In this document: one piece after another, positions 8,640-18,397 of the stretch
How positions within the stretch are numbered: position 1 is the stretch's first letter
Layout of the letters: the number at the start of each line of letters is the position of its first letter
Assembly (NCBI GenBank): GCA_029204225.1
Contig: MU836522.1
Location: 1-27,652, forward strand
Direction: 5' to 3'
DNA length: 27,652 nucleotides
From: Diphasiastrum complanatum
Taxonomy: Eukaryota; Streptophyta; Lycopodiopsida; Lycopodiales; Lycopodiaceae
The notes under the pieces: model-generated
Told to the model about the DNA's origin: nothing
The model's database searches: none
What the model saw: only the letters and a program-made list of their open reading frames with translations
Program-made: the position numbers and the translations under genes

Positions 8640-9206
8640 TGCTCTTCCTACATCAAGATTCATGTGAGCTCGTCAAAGGTTGGCAATCTTTCTCTTGATG
8701 CTATTCCGCTCACAAACATCTGATAGGGTTCTGCAATGCCGCACAATGCATTGTGCACCAAGCTCCACATCACGTATGCGCTCACCAATAGAATGCAATT
8801 CATCTCTCATTGTCTTGATTCTGGTCATGTACGTCTGAATGTGCTCTCCTTGCTCCATGTGGGCACTATTCAACTTTGACTTCAGAAACATGATTCTTGA
8901 TGGATTTGACATCTCGAACTGCTCCTTTAGCACATCCCATGCCTATCTGGGTGTAACAACATCACAAATGTGGGTAATGATGTGATCCTTCACTGACAAG
9001 TTAATGAAGGTCAAAGCTTTCCTCATCTTTTTGTCGAACACTTTGATATCTGCTTCATTTGGCGGCCTTCTCTCATCACCTGTGACGACTTCCCACATGT
9101 CTTTCTCCATCAGTATGTTTTTCATTTTGAATTTCCACACTGCATAGTTAGAAATCCCTTCCAATTTGCTACTTTCACTCAAAATGGACTCTCCCATGTT
9201 TGCCAT
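8640..9206 (-). pseudogene. Copia gag, broken by stops and a frameshift
   Basis: From the ATG at 9206 it reads MANMGESILSESSKLEGISN, then YAVWKFKMKNIL, the copia capsid start. A TAG at 8943-8945 interrupts TPR-AWDVLKEQF, where Gln (CAG) would fit. The UBN2 part follows, to about 8740, where the frame shifts. In the shifted frame LPTFDELT is followed by TGA (8660-8662) and TAG (8648-8650), where Trp and Gln would fit. It then joins the zinc-knuckle frame at 8629. It is the 5' neighbour of the pol fragment in the same element. Confidence 0.75.
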
Positions 9207-10515
9207 CGCAAAACTGCTTGAAACTTCTGCTGTAGGCTAAAAATAGTATGTCAAGGCCAATAGTGATGTCAGAAGTTGAAAATAATGACCTGCAACTTTT
9301 CCCTTGCCAGGACACTCGCCGCTTTTCCACCAATTTGAAAGCCAAATCGGCGTCGCCTTCCGAAATGCACTCAGTCGTCAACTCCCAACAACGTGCCCAA
9401 TGGAATGGTGAAATCACTTCTGGCATATTCCGAACACTTTCTCCACTGCAATCACTCTATTTTGCTATACCGTACTTGCAGGTACAGTTTGGGTGCCCTT
9501 CGTTTGGAGGTTATAGCCTTTCGTTTGGGTCAAAACAGGCAAAGGACCCAAAAATAGGGACTTTTCTAGTTTTTGAACTGTTTCTTCACCTTGAAGAAAT
9601 TTCACTCTTCACTTGTGAAGGGACCCAACTCCAATTTCAGTATGAAATTTTTTAATGATGTTGAAGGCTAAAATGCACTTCACTTCTTCAAGGCCCTCTT
9701 CAACAACCCTTCAGACTCCATCCAATGGTTGAATCTGATCCAACTGTGGATATCCCTTCTGGGTAGCACAATCTGAGCCGTCGATATTGTAACTCCTCTA
9801 TCCAATGGATCTGAGCACTTCTGTGCACCAATGGAGAGTCTTGTAGACATTGTCCACTTCGAAACGCTATGCTCTCACCTTGGTTCCACGTGCGAACAGT
9901 CCGCGACCTCCTGGTCTGCGGTCGCGCCTCCTCACACTCATTTTTGTTTGATCTAACTCGCCTGTGGATCAATTTGAGAACAATCTGAGGCCTGGAGCAT
10001 GGTTGCCCTACTGATTTCAAGTCTGTAGAGTGTTCACTCAATAAATTCCGTGGAGAAACGGTGATTTTAGCTCAACTTGACAAAGTGGCTTTTTTCACCT
10101 TTTACCGCAAATCTGCTAGGTTAACAGTCTAGAGACAAATCTCTGACATAAACCTCAGAATCTCTCCATGGCTGGTTGACAATGTGATTAGCTTCCTTCC
10201 TGTCCTTACGGCATCCAAAGCGGTGCACAAACAGCGAAGAAATCACCAGTTATGTATAAAAACCATAACCCCAAACCCGGTTTCAATTTTCAGCTGGCTT
10301 CAAAATTGTCAATTTTTCACCAAATTTTTCCTTGTCTGATGTTGTGCACAGGCTAATAATCCCTCTGCTGAGATTAGCAAGCCTCTATAAACTAGAAACC
10401 ATGCACCAATGCTTCTCTTTCTGTCTTCAACCCGCCGTAAACGTTGAACTCTCAGAAGACAGTTCTCCTGAAGCTCTCTTCAACGACGATGCTGTACTGT
10501 GTACACTCCTTGTAC
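9207..10515 (-). other. Long untranslated leader of the minus-strand copia element
   Basis: This is non-coding DNA of about 1.3 kb between the primer site and gag, with no convincing coding frame on either strand. It is diverged from, but clearly related to, the + strand leader at 6785-7576. Confidence 0.6.
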
Positions 10516-10528
10516 GGCTCTGATACCA
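10516..10528 (-). other. Copia primer-binding site (minus strand)
   Basis: GGCTCTGATACCA on the + strand is TGGTATCAGAGCC on the minus strand, complementary to initiator Met-tRNA. It lies directly beside the LTR at 10529. Confidence 0.85.
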
Positions 10529-10802
10529 ACTTAGAATTTGCTTTGTACAGGAACACAGATCATGCTACACAGTAACACAGACAGAAAACACTCTCCACAG
10601 CAAGCTCACATAGCAACTGTATTTCTCAAAATGAAATTACACTGTACATATAGTTGTTCACTCAGGCAACCCATGCATGACCCAGGTTGCCGTTGGCAGG
10701 ACGCGTGTCCCGTCGACTTGCCTTGTGACGAGGCCAACTGATCCTTATCCACTGATAGGACCCACAATACAGTAACACAGTGATTCTACTTTAATTCTAA
10801 CT
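10529..10802 (-). repeat. 5' LTR of the minus-strand copia element
   Basis: The LTR of about 274 bp is bounded by ACTTAGAATT at 10529 and AATTCTAACT at 10802, an imperfect terminal inverted repeat. It lacks the usual TG...CA ends, which suggests mutation at the tips. It abuts a truncated gypsy LTR. No partner 3' LTR was found near 7577. Confidence 0.6.
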
Positions 10803-11000
10803 ACTGGGCCACGTCATTTAGTTCTCGTATGAGTCACTATTAGACCCGTATAAATGCCCCATCTTGAGTTTAGGCCTCCAACCATTAATTATGACCTGTC
10901 CCAAACCCATCATAATCAAAGTTAATTTACGGGTCGAGGTAGGCCTACTAACCTCCTAAAAAGATAATAAAATGAGATCAGTCTAGTCATGGGCATGACA
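10803..11000 (-). repeat. Ty3/gypsy 3' LTR, truncated
   Basis: On the minus strand it starts TGTCATGCCCATGAC directly after a polypurine tract and runs into the copia LTR at 10802. The rest of the LTR is lost or displaced by the copia insertion. Confidence 0.55.
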
Positions 11001-11015
11001 TTCTTTCCCCCCCTT
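11001..11015 (-). other. Gypsy polypurine tract
   Basis: On the minus strand AAGGGGGGGAAAGAA directly precedes the TGTCATG LTR start. This is the usual plus-strand priming site of an LTR element. Confidence 0.6.
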
Positions 11016-11059
11016 ATTCAAGTTCTGACATCAAAACTTAAAGTTAGGGAAGTTCCTTT

Positions 11060-11404
11060 TCAGGTTACTTCTTGTCCCCAAGAATCATCATCATCTGTAT
11101 GACCCTTCCATCGAACTAGATGCTCAGTGACTATACGATTTCATAATCGTTTAGTTCTAGTATCCTTGATCTTTTCAAATTCAAGTTGAGCCACACCTAA
11201 TGATTCATCTAACAGGTCCAATCGATCTCCATGTTCTCCTTCATGTAGACTTTTCTTAAGTTGACTTACTTGAAAAATCAGTTGTACTTGTGTTCCTTCC
11301 AAGAAGTTCAATTGGTAAGCCAAGGATTCAATGTTTTTTAAGATTTTAGATGGTCCCCTATACCTAGCAGACAATTTGCAATGCTTGCTAATATGTGCCA
11401 CACT
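11060..11404 (-). pseudogene. Ty3/gypsy integrase C-terminus with chromodomain
   Basis: From 11401 downward it reads CKLSARYRGPSKILKNIESL, AYQLNFLEGTQV and FQVSQLKKSL. This is the conserved 'K-L-x-x-R-y-x-G-P-f-x-I...HVSqLKk' block of gypsy integrase C-termini. A TGA at 11141-11143 interrupts KRL-NRIVTEHLVRWKG, where Arg (CGA) would fit. The V-x-W-K-G run and the following DDDSW match a chromodomain, so the source is probably a chromovirus-type gypsy element. The end at 11060 is 45 bases before the polypurine tract. Upstream pol is missing beyond 11404. Confidence 0.75.
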
Positions 11405-13166
11405 AAGGACTGTTCATTTCCAACAGGTTTTAGGGTTTCAATGGGTTTTTTGTACTTTTCAACGGGTTTCTGAGCCAGCCGAATCTAGCGATCCTCCAAA
11501 ATAATCATGAAAAATGCGAAATATTGACAATCGTCGTTCTCAATCAGTTGTTTTCATGAATTTTTTTTTTCCAAATCTATTTTGTTATTCTTTTTGAAAA
11601 AATCGAAATGTGTGAATACATTATCGACACATCATCCTGTTCGTTTCTACTTTGATTCATATTTTGTAACTAATTTTGGTCATTTTCAGCACATACTTTT
11701 GTGGTGCGATTTAGTTACTTTTACATATTGGCCCTCGATTTGTTTGGTTGTTTTCATGAAAAAACAAAATGAGTGAAGCTTTTCGCGACACGCCATCCTG
11801 CTCGTTTTGAAGAAACAAGAGTTTCTATCTTTCAAAGCCTTAGCATTTTTGCTTAGTTTTTCCTTTGCTATTTTTAGCAACTGTGCATTTTGAACTATGT
11901 TTCGCACAGTTTGCATTTTTGAACTGTTTCGTCGCACAGTTCGCATTTTTGGGTCATGAGAAAAATTCATCCCTAGGTCTAAAACAGTTAGAAAATAATT
12001 CTAAGAACTTTTCCCGACATTGTCGCATTTTTCGCATTTTTGCAAAAAAGGAGACACTGTTCCTAAAATGCCTTGGAAAGACTCTTAGAAAAAGGGACAC
12101 TCACCCTTAGAAAAGCGACGTTTGCCTTAGAACTCATTTTTGTCCTAAAGTCGACTTTTTCGCCCTTCGCCTTTTTCGGTTTTCAGAAAAAGCTACAACT
12201 GCCCTTCAAAAGAGGACACTTGCCCTTAAAGTTGGGACACTAGCCTTAGAACTATTTTCTGCCCTACGGTCGGCTTTTTCGCCTTTCGAAAAAAAGCGAC
12301 ACCTACCCTTAGAAGAGGGACATTGTCCTACAGTCGTGTTTTTTGCCTCCTTAAGAAAGGGACACTGCCCTAGAAATGGTTTCTGCCGTACTGTCGCATT
12401 TTTTGCCTTTCGAAAAAAAGCAACACCTTCGCCAAAATGCCTTAAAACCCTTTTAAGACTGTTGTCAGGTTTTTTGTGAAAAACTTGCCCTTAGGAAAGA
12501 GACACTTACCCTTAAAAAAGTGTCACTGCTCTTAAAGATGCAAAAACATCCTTTAGCAAAAAGCAAGGGCCTTCAACGTGAAGGCACAACACAATGGGCA
12601 AAAGGACAATGACAGAAAACTGGAATCAGTTTTGTTTCAGGCTAATGCATTTCTTTTGATTAGATCTTCTAACTTAATCAGTTCCCTAGATTGATCACAT
12701 AAAGGGATCAAGGAAAGATACAAGGCAGAGAGTCACGGACACAAATAGACAGTCTGAGATAGCTCCAGAGCGAGTTTACAGATTAGCAGTAGCTAGTCAT
12801 TTTATTTTTGGAAAGAGAGCATCTCTCTCGCGCCGACGCGCTAATCTGAAAAACAGACAACGCTCAAGAATTGTATTGTAAATTCAGTTCTGATATAGAA
12901 GCAATTTTTTCAATGTTCTGACCAGTGATGTATATGATCTATGATATTTGAATGCATGCTAGCAGTAGATGAATTTCCGTTATTGTTTTATTCAACATTA
13001 TCTACTATTTTCAGTTTTAATTTCTTACAACAGATTGTTAAAAGTGATCTGGGGCTTGGAGGAGAATTAGACCGCAGTCAGTAGCAGTAGCTACTCCTGC
13101 CAAGTTGGCTCTATCCGGCCTTTCGCTTCTATCAGAGTGTTCTTGACATTTCTGACTTCCCATCAG
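11405..13166 (+). repeat. LTR-like block preceding a copia primer site, with internal tandem arrays
   Basis: This is probably the 5' LTR, or a nest of LTR pieces, of the + strand copia element whose primer site is at 13167. An imperfect direct repeat of about 200-bp spacing (TTGTTTTCATGAA... then CGACACRYCATCCTG) occurs at 11546-11640 and 11750-11805. The segment around 12048-12080 (GCAAAAAA...GACACTGT...ATGCCTTGGAA) matches the 3' LTR near 18243-18275. The 5' limit is unknown. Downstream of 12640 it looks like a U5/leader, with no coding content. Confidence 0.4.
12100..12560 (+). repeat. Degenerate ~120-bp tandem repeats
   Basis: The core GCC(T/C)TAGAA...GTCG...TTTTTCGCC recurs at 12124, 12243 and 12367 (spacings 119 and 124 bp). 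It is interspersed with many GGGACAC/GCGACAC words. Copies are diverged, so the array is old. Confidence 0.55.
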
Positions 13167-13179
13167 TGGTATCAAAGCC
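13167..13179 (+). other. Copia primer-binding site, one base changed
   Basis: TGGTATCAAAGCC differs from the canonical TGGTATCAGAGCC at one base (G to A). It sets the + orientation of the following gag-pol remains. Confidence 0.75.
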
Positions 13180-13221
13180 ACGACTTTGATTATCAAAGCC
13201 CCTGTCTGATTCCTTCAGGCT

Positions 13222-14107
13222 ATGGTATCCATTAGCAGCATTCAATCAAAGATCTGCACGATCCTTGACTCCTCAGGATCAACCTCCTAGCATGGAAGGT
13301 GAAGACTTCTCTCATACTGAAAAAAGAAGGTCTATGGCCCTGGGTTGATGGCACATAAGTGATGCCCACAACCATCGGCAAAGAGCTACGAGAATGGAGA
13401 GAGAAGAACGACAAGGCAATAGTTGTGTTGTCTTCCTCCATCGAAGACAGCTTGACACTTGATCTAGCCACACTCTCCAAAAAAAGAGAAATGTGGGATA
13501 CTTTGCTGACCAGATTTCAAACAAAATCACGAAGTCAAATTATGCTTCTTGAAGATTAGCTGACTAACCTTAGATGGGATGGTAAAGACCTCACCTCCTT
13601 CATCAGAAGAATGAAGGACCTGTTCCTCTCGCTACACAATTCTAGAGAAGAAAATGTAGTCTCAGTGGAGAAGCAACTCACATACTTGCTACAAGCTCTA
13701 ACAAAATTGTTTCAAACGACCTGAACACTACTTGTTAAAGATCCAACAATGACTCTTGAGAAGGCTGTAATTGAGATCAGAGAAGGGGTGAAAGCCCATG
13801 AACACCTTGATGACAAGGATAATTCTGATCAAGCTCTCTACAACAACAAAGAGAAGCAGAAGAAGAATTTCAAGCCTAAGAGGGAGTCAGACCAAAGACA
13901 AAATCGAAGACAGCAGTCAGAGGGAGCCAAAGAAGACAAATGAAAAAGCAGAAACAAACTGAGACAGCAGAACGGTGAGAAGAAGACCTGCACGAGGTGC
14001 ACAGAAGAAGGCCACACTATTGATAAGTGCTGGCTCAATCCAAAGATAGAGTGCATCCACTATGTCAAAAAGGGTCACGCAGCCGTTGACTGCAATCAAA
14101 ATCCCAG
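13222..14107 (+). pseudogene. Copia gag with two zinc knuckles, broken
   Basis: Pieces in several frames read LLAWKVKTSLILKKEGLWPW, then after a TAA (13356-13358) VMPTTIGKELREWREKND. SIEDSLTLDLATLSKKREMW and, after a TAG (13557-13559), LTNLRWDGKDLTSFIRRMKD follow. These are the capsid (DUF4219/UBN2) blocks. Two knuckles come next. CTRCTEEGHTIDKC (about 13989-14030) is intact, and CIHYVKKGHAAVDC has Tyr in place of the second Cys. Translation across this region is impossible without restoring several frames. Confidence 0.7.
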
Positions 14108-14229
14108 AAACAAGAAAGCTCAGAGTAGACGGGAGAGCGATAATAGCTCATCCTACGTGTCGGAACCAGAGTCCTCCAAGATGGCCGAAGACAGAGCCAA
14201 CAATGACAAGAACCTAGTAGCTTACTTGT

Positions 14230-14645
14230 GTGTTGATGTATGTGTGACATTGACTTCAGATATAGAAGAGATAATTATTGATTAAGATGCAATGTCACAC
14301 TTTGTGGCAACAAGGCACATGATCATTGATTATCAAGAATCAGAATCCTCCAGATACATAACCTTGGGAGATGGTTTTAGACACAAAGTCAGCAAAACTG
14401 GAGCACTGTGGTTAAGCACCAAAGGAAGAGACAGACTGCTCGATGACACTCTGTATGTGCAAACTCTTCAGAAGGACCTACTATTTGTTGCTAAGATGGT
14501 AGATGTAGGACTGAGAGTCAGCTTTGAAGGCGATACATGTGAAGTGGTTGAAGCTGCAACCACTCAACTTGTCACAACAGAAAAGCGAATGAAAAACCTG
14601 TATCACCTCAGGATCCGAGTACTCCAGATCAACGAATCAATGGAT
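14230..14645 (+). pseudogene. Copia protease region, catalytic motif destroyed
   Basis: The expected Asp-Ser-Gly-Ala-Thr-Ser-His-Phe reads Asp-stop-Asp-Ala-Met-Ser-His-Phe, with the TAA at 14283-14285. The following YITLGDGFRHKV and the LYVQTLQKDLLFVAKMVDVG block are the normal copia protease and linker signatures. The GAG-pre-integrase block starts with ITWHRRLYH near 14646 and then shifts frame. Confidence 0.75.
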
Positions 14646-15195
14646 ATTACATGGCACAGGAGGCTGTATCACACATGAATATAGTTGCTCTATACAACGC
14701 TAGTCGGAGCGAAGCTTTCACTGGCATCAACATCAAGGATGTAACATGGTTGAAGTGTTGCGATGCCTGTAACAAAGGCAAAATATCACGTATACCATTT
14801 ATCAAGGACTCTTTCAGAATGAAAGAACTCTTGGAGCTGGTACACTCTGACATCTGTGGACCGTTTGATGTGGTCTTCCCAGGAGGTTCAAAATACTACA
14901 TCACTTTCATTGATGGCTTCAGCAAATTTGTAGCCATGTACTTTATCCACAACAAGTCAGAGGCCCTAGACAAATTCACAGAGTTCATGAATTGGGCTGA
15001 GAAATGGATTGACAAGAAGGTGAAGCAATTGAGAATAGAGAAAGATGGAGAATACATCTCCAAACGCTTTGTTGAGTTTTGGACCAGCAAAGGCATACTT
15101 TATTTGAAGACCGTAGCCTACACACCACAACAAAATGGTGTGACGGAGAGGAGAAATCGGACTCTCATGGAAGTTGCGAGATCCATGATGGCCTA
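14646..15195 (+). pseudogene. Copia integrase, first copy
   Basis: CCDACNKGK (zinc-binding end), HSDICGP (first catalytic Asp), LRIEKDGEY and TPQQNGVTERRNRTL (catalytic Glu region) occur in order in one open frame from 14651. In most copia integrases the second block is 'LRSDNGGEY'. Here the Asp position reads Glu, so the D-D-E triad is probably damaged. After RSMMAY at about 15195 the sequence jumps to an RNase H block instead of the integrase C-terminus. Confidence 0.75.
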
Positions 15196-15440
15196 TTCAA
15201 TCCAGGCCCTATGCATTGGATGATAGCCAAGAGAATTCTGCAATACCTTCAATAGACGAAGTATTATGGGCTGCGTTTCTCTCAGCATGAAGGATTTCAC
15301 ACTAAATCCTATAGCGATGCAAGCTGGGCATCCCTGAAAGATCACTGCAAGAGCGTCTCAAGAGGATGTACAATAGCAGTCGGTGCAGCTGTGATATGGA
15401 TTAGCAGGAAGCAGACCGCGACTATGCAATCAAGATCTGC
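15196..15440 (+). pseudogene. Copia RNase H scrap inserted between two integrases
   Basis: It reads SNPGPMHWMIAKRILQYLQ, a TAG (Gly or Gln in relatives), then YSDASWASLKDHCKSVSRG and AAVIWISRKQTATMQS. This is the end of copia reverse transcriptase and RNase H, including the Asp-Ala-Ser-Trp catalytic box. In a normal element it lies 2-3 kb further downstream. It is in direct orientation with its neighbours. Confidence 0.75.
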
Positions 15441-15445
15441 CTTCT

Positions 15446-16134
15446 GTCAGCAAGCCAGCTTCTCCATGCAAAAGCTGTATTATCAGCAAGCATGCTAGAA
15501 GTCCCTTCATTTCAGACTCAGTTCATACATCCAAGGGCTTGCTCGACCTTGTACATAGCGACATTTGTGGCCCGATGCAGACTGCTTCCACAGAGGGAGC
15601 TCTCTATTTTCTAACTTTCATCGACTACTTCTACTACCTACTTTCGAAAAACAAATCTGAGGCATTTAAGCTCTTCAAGTAGTTTAAGACATCTACAAAA
15701 AGTCAGACCCAGAGGAAGATCAAAGCTCTACGCATAGATGGAGGGGGAGAGTATATCTCCACAGAATTCAAGGAGTTTTGCAAGGCCAACGAGATACATC
15801 AACAATATACAACCAATTACTCAACTCAGTCCAATGGTGGAGCTGAACGGAAGAATCAGACACTCATCAAAAGTGCCAAGAGCATGCTGGCCCATGTCTC
15901 TCTTCAAAGAAATTCTGGGCAGAAGCTATTACTACAGCTGCCTATTTGTAGAATCGATCCATCACCAAAGCCCTAAAAGGCAAGACACCTTATGAGGTGT
16001 GGACAGGATCGAAACCATCACTCAAAAATATTCGATTGTTTGGATGCAAATGCTTAGATCCTTGAAGATCTAAGAAGAAAGCTGGATGATAAGAGCAGAA
16101 AAATGATTTTCATCGGCTATTACCTAGACCACAA
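15446..16134 (+). pseudogene. Copia integrase, second copy
   Basis: ASPCKSCIISKHARSPF leads to LDLVHSDICGPMQT, then LRIDGGGEYISTEFKEFCK and STQSNGGAERKNQTLIKSAK. A frame change follows, then the C-terminal KTPYEVWTGSKPSLKNIRLF block and KMIFIGYYLDHKAYKLYNLD. This is a second, different integrase only about 250 bp after the first. A TAG breaks LFK-FKTS (about 15680). Confidence 0.75.
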
Positions 16135-16238
16135 GGCATACAAGCTCTACAATTTGGATACTGATAAGGCATTCACTAGTAGAGATGGCATACAAGCTCT
16201 ACAATTTGGATACCGAGAAGGCATTCACTAGTAGAGAT
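16135..16238 (+). repeat. 52-bp tandem duplication
   Basis: 16135-16186 is repeated at 16187-16238 with two mismatches. It encodes the end of the integrase C-terminal block. As 52 is not a multiple of three, it shifts the frame into the linker before reverse transcriptase. Confidence 0.85.
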
Positions 16239-17170
16239 GTCATTTTCGTGGAAGACCGATTCATCGACCACAAGATAAAAGCTGCCGATAAATCCAACCC
16301 AAGGATCGAACAACCAAATTTCGATCCAGAGATTCAACTGCAGAATATTGACATTGACTCAGACAATGAGTCAGAACCTCAATGAGTCAACCCACATCAA
16401 AGGACCGAAGTTCAACCTAGAAGGTCGAACAGGTCCAAACAGCCTCCATCCAGATTTATGGATGATCCGGCCTGCTACTTTGTGAGGAACCAAACACCGT
16501 TTTTGAGGCAATGTCTATTCTTGATGCTGACCAGTGGAAAGCAGCGATGGACACCAAATTCGATTCTCTGATGGATAATCAAACATGGACAGTCACTGAG
16601 CTGCCAAAGGACCGAAACCCAATTCCATGCAAATGGATATTCAAGACAAAGTACGACGCTGAAGGAAGGCTAAATCGTTACAAGGCCAAGCTAGTCACCA
16701 AAGGCTTTTCCCAGATTTCAGATCTTGATTATTCAGAAACATTTAGTCCAGTTGTTAAAAACATGCTTCGATTTGCCTACTCCTTTCCTTTGCAGCCGCA
16801 ATAGATCTTGAAGTCCACCAGATGGATGTCCAGACTGCCTCAATGGAACCATCAAAGAGGAAATCTATATGACGCAGCCAGAGGGATACGAACTCAACGA
16901 CAAGCATTAGCACCTTGTATGCAAAATCCACAAGGTGCTCTACGGGCTGAAACAGTCACCCAGAGCCTGGTCCCAGAAGATCAACACATTTCTGATAGAA
17001 AATGGTTTTATTCCAAACTCGGCAGACTTGAATGTCTACTTCAAGTCTGTATCAGATTACTCCATCATCATCACTCTCTATGTAGAAGATACACTCTTAT
17101 TCAGTAACAATCTGAATTTGATGAAGGATACAAAATGCATGTTGGCCCATGAATACAAGATGATTGACAT
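16239..17170 (+). pseudogene. Copia integrase-RT linker and reverse transcriptase
   Basis: The linker carries the acidic DIDSDNESEPQ and the basic RRSNRSKQPPSRF-type boundary in shifted frames. Reverse transcriptase begins with DADQWKAAMDTKFDSLMDNQ and WTVTELPKDRNPIPCKWIFK. The frame breaks at about 16800 and resumes as VHQMDVQTA, then LNGTIKEEIYMTQPEGYE, a TAG, and VLYGLKQSPRAWSQKI. The catalytic box reads Tyr-Val-Glu-Asp (about 17079-17090) in place of Tyr-Val-Asp-Asp, so it is expected to be inactive. Confidence 0.8.
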
Positions 17171-17376
17171 GGGTCCACAGAGTCCACTATTGTCTCAGAA
17201 TCCAGATCCAACGAAATCGACCCAACAAAGTGGTTTTTATCAATCAACAATGATATCTCAACAATGTGCTAGAAAATTATGGAATGGCCAACTGAAAACC
17301 AAATCACTTTCCACTTGACCCTGGACTAAAGTTATCAAAGGAACAGTCTCCTCAAACTAAGGCAGAAAAGGAAGAG

Positions 17377-18066
17377 ATGAAGCACTACCCGTTTCAATCC
17401 ATCATTGGCTCACTGATGTACGCAATGATCTGCACACGACCAGACCTTGCATATTCAATCAGTACACTTAGCCAGTTCTTGTCAAATCTAGGCTTAACTC
17501 ATTGGAAAGCACTAACAAAGGTTATGAAGTACATCCAAGCAACGAAAACTCTCAGCATCTACTACGGAAGCAGCCACACTACCAACATCCTTGAAGCCTA
17601 CATAGATGCAGATTGGGCAGGAGATGTCGACACTAGAAAATCAACTTTTGGATTTGTATTTTTATACAACCAAGGCCCAATCTCATGGAACAGCCGGAAG
17701 CAGACCTCAATTGCATTATCATCAACGGAATCCGAAGACATAGCTGCCACAAATGCAACCAAAGAGGCGATCTGGCTAAGGCAACTACTTAACCTTGCAC
17801 AAACACTTCCTACAACAATTTAATGTGACAATCAAAGCACAATAGCATTATCTCTCAATCCGAGATTTCACTCTCAAAGAAAACATATCAAAATCAGGTA
17901 TCATTACCTTAGAGAGAAAGTGCATAGCAAGGAAGTAGCATTGGTTTTCTGCAGAACAAACTATATGGCAACATATTACTTCACAAAGGCTCTATCAAAG
18001 GAGCAACATCTCAGATTTAACGATATGTTAAATTTGAAGATCAAGGTTTTTCAGGATCTGCATTAA
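17377..18066 (+). pseudogene. Copia reverse transcriptase end and RNase H
   Basis: A clean frame from 17377 to 17823 gives FQSIIGSLMYAMICTRPDLA, then EAYIDADWAGDVDTRKSTFG and SSTESEDIAATNATKEAIWL. These are the RT thumb and RNase H with its Asp and Glu residues; the usual A-E-Y reads S-E-D. After a TAA it continues to CDNQSTIALS, HIKIRYHYLREKV and the terminal KALSKEQHLRF. It ends just before the polypurine tract, as in intact copia elements. Confidence 0.8.
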
Positions 18067-18073
18067 GGGGGAG
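18065..18073 (+). other. Copia polypurine tract
   Basis: AAGGGGGAG directly precedes TGTTAGA, the start of the 3' LTR. This is the usual junction in Ty1/copia. Confidence 0.8.
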
Positions 18074-18397
18074 TGTTAGATTTCTTATGCTCAGCCTTAA
18101 ACAAATCGTTCAAGTAATGAGCATTCCAAAAACTGAAGGCCAATTACATGTTTCAGACCTTCACATTTTTTCCCTTTGAGATTTTTTGTGCCTTGAACGT
18201 TTTTAAGGCACCTTTGTCTTTTTTTGCCTTTTTTGACCTTTGCAAAAAATGCGACACTGTGGCCAGAATGCCTTGGAATCCATTTCAGGCCCACCTTCAT
18301 CTTTTTCGCATTTTTTCCTGCCTTCGCTCTAGAGGCACCTTCGATATTCACATACCTTCAGTCTAAGGGCACCTTCGGGTTTTTTTGAGTTTTTGCT
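18074..18397 (+). repeat. 3' LTR start of the + strand copia element, truncated
   Basis: It begins TGTTAGATTTCTTATGC. The interior has repeated GGCACCTT(C/T)G and TTTTTCGC words, and a stretch (GCGACACTG...AATGCCTTGGAA) shared with the LTR-like block near 12048. It stops at about 18397 where minus-strand reverse transcriptase/RNase H of another element begins. Confidence 0.65.

Noticed and set aside
9248-9655. + strand frame of 135 codons
   Set aside because: Lies antisense to the copia leader and has no family signature; the leader interpretation explains the region.
11820-12560. CRISPR-like or satellite array
   Set aside because: Units are too diverged and of unequal length, there are no regular spacers, and the words match LTR sequence at 18.2 kb.
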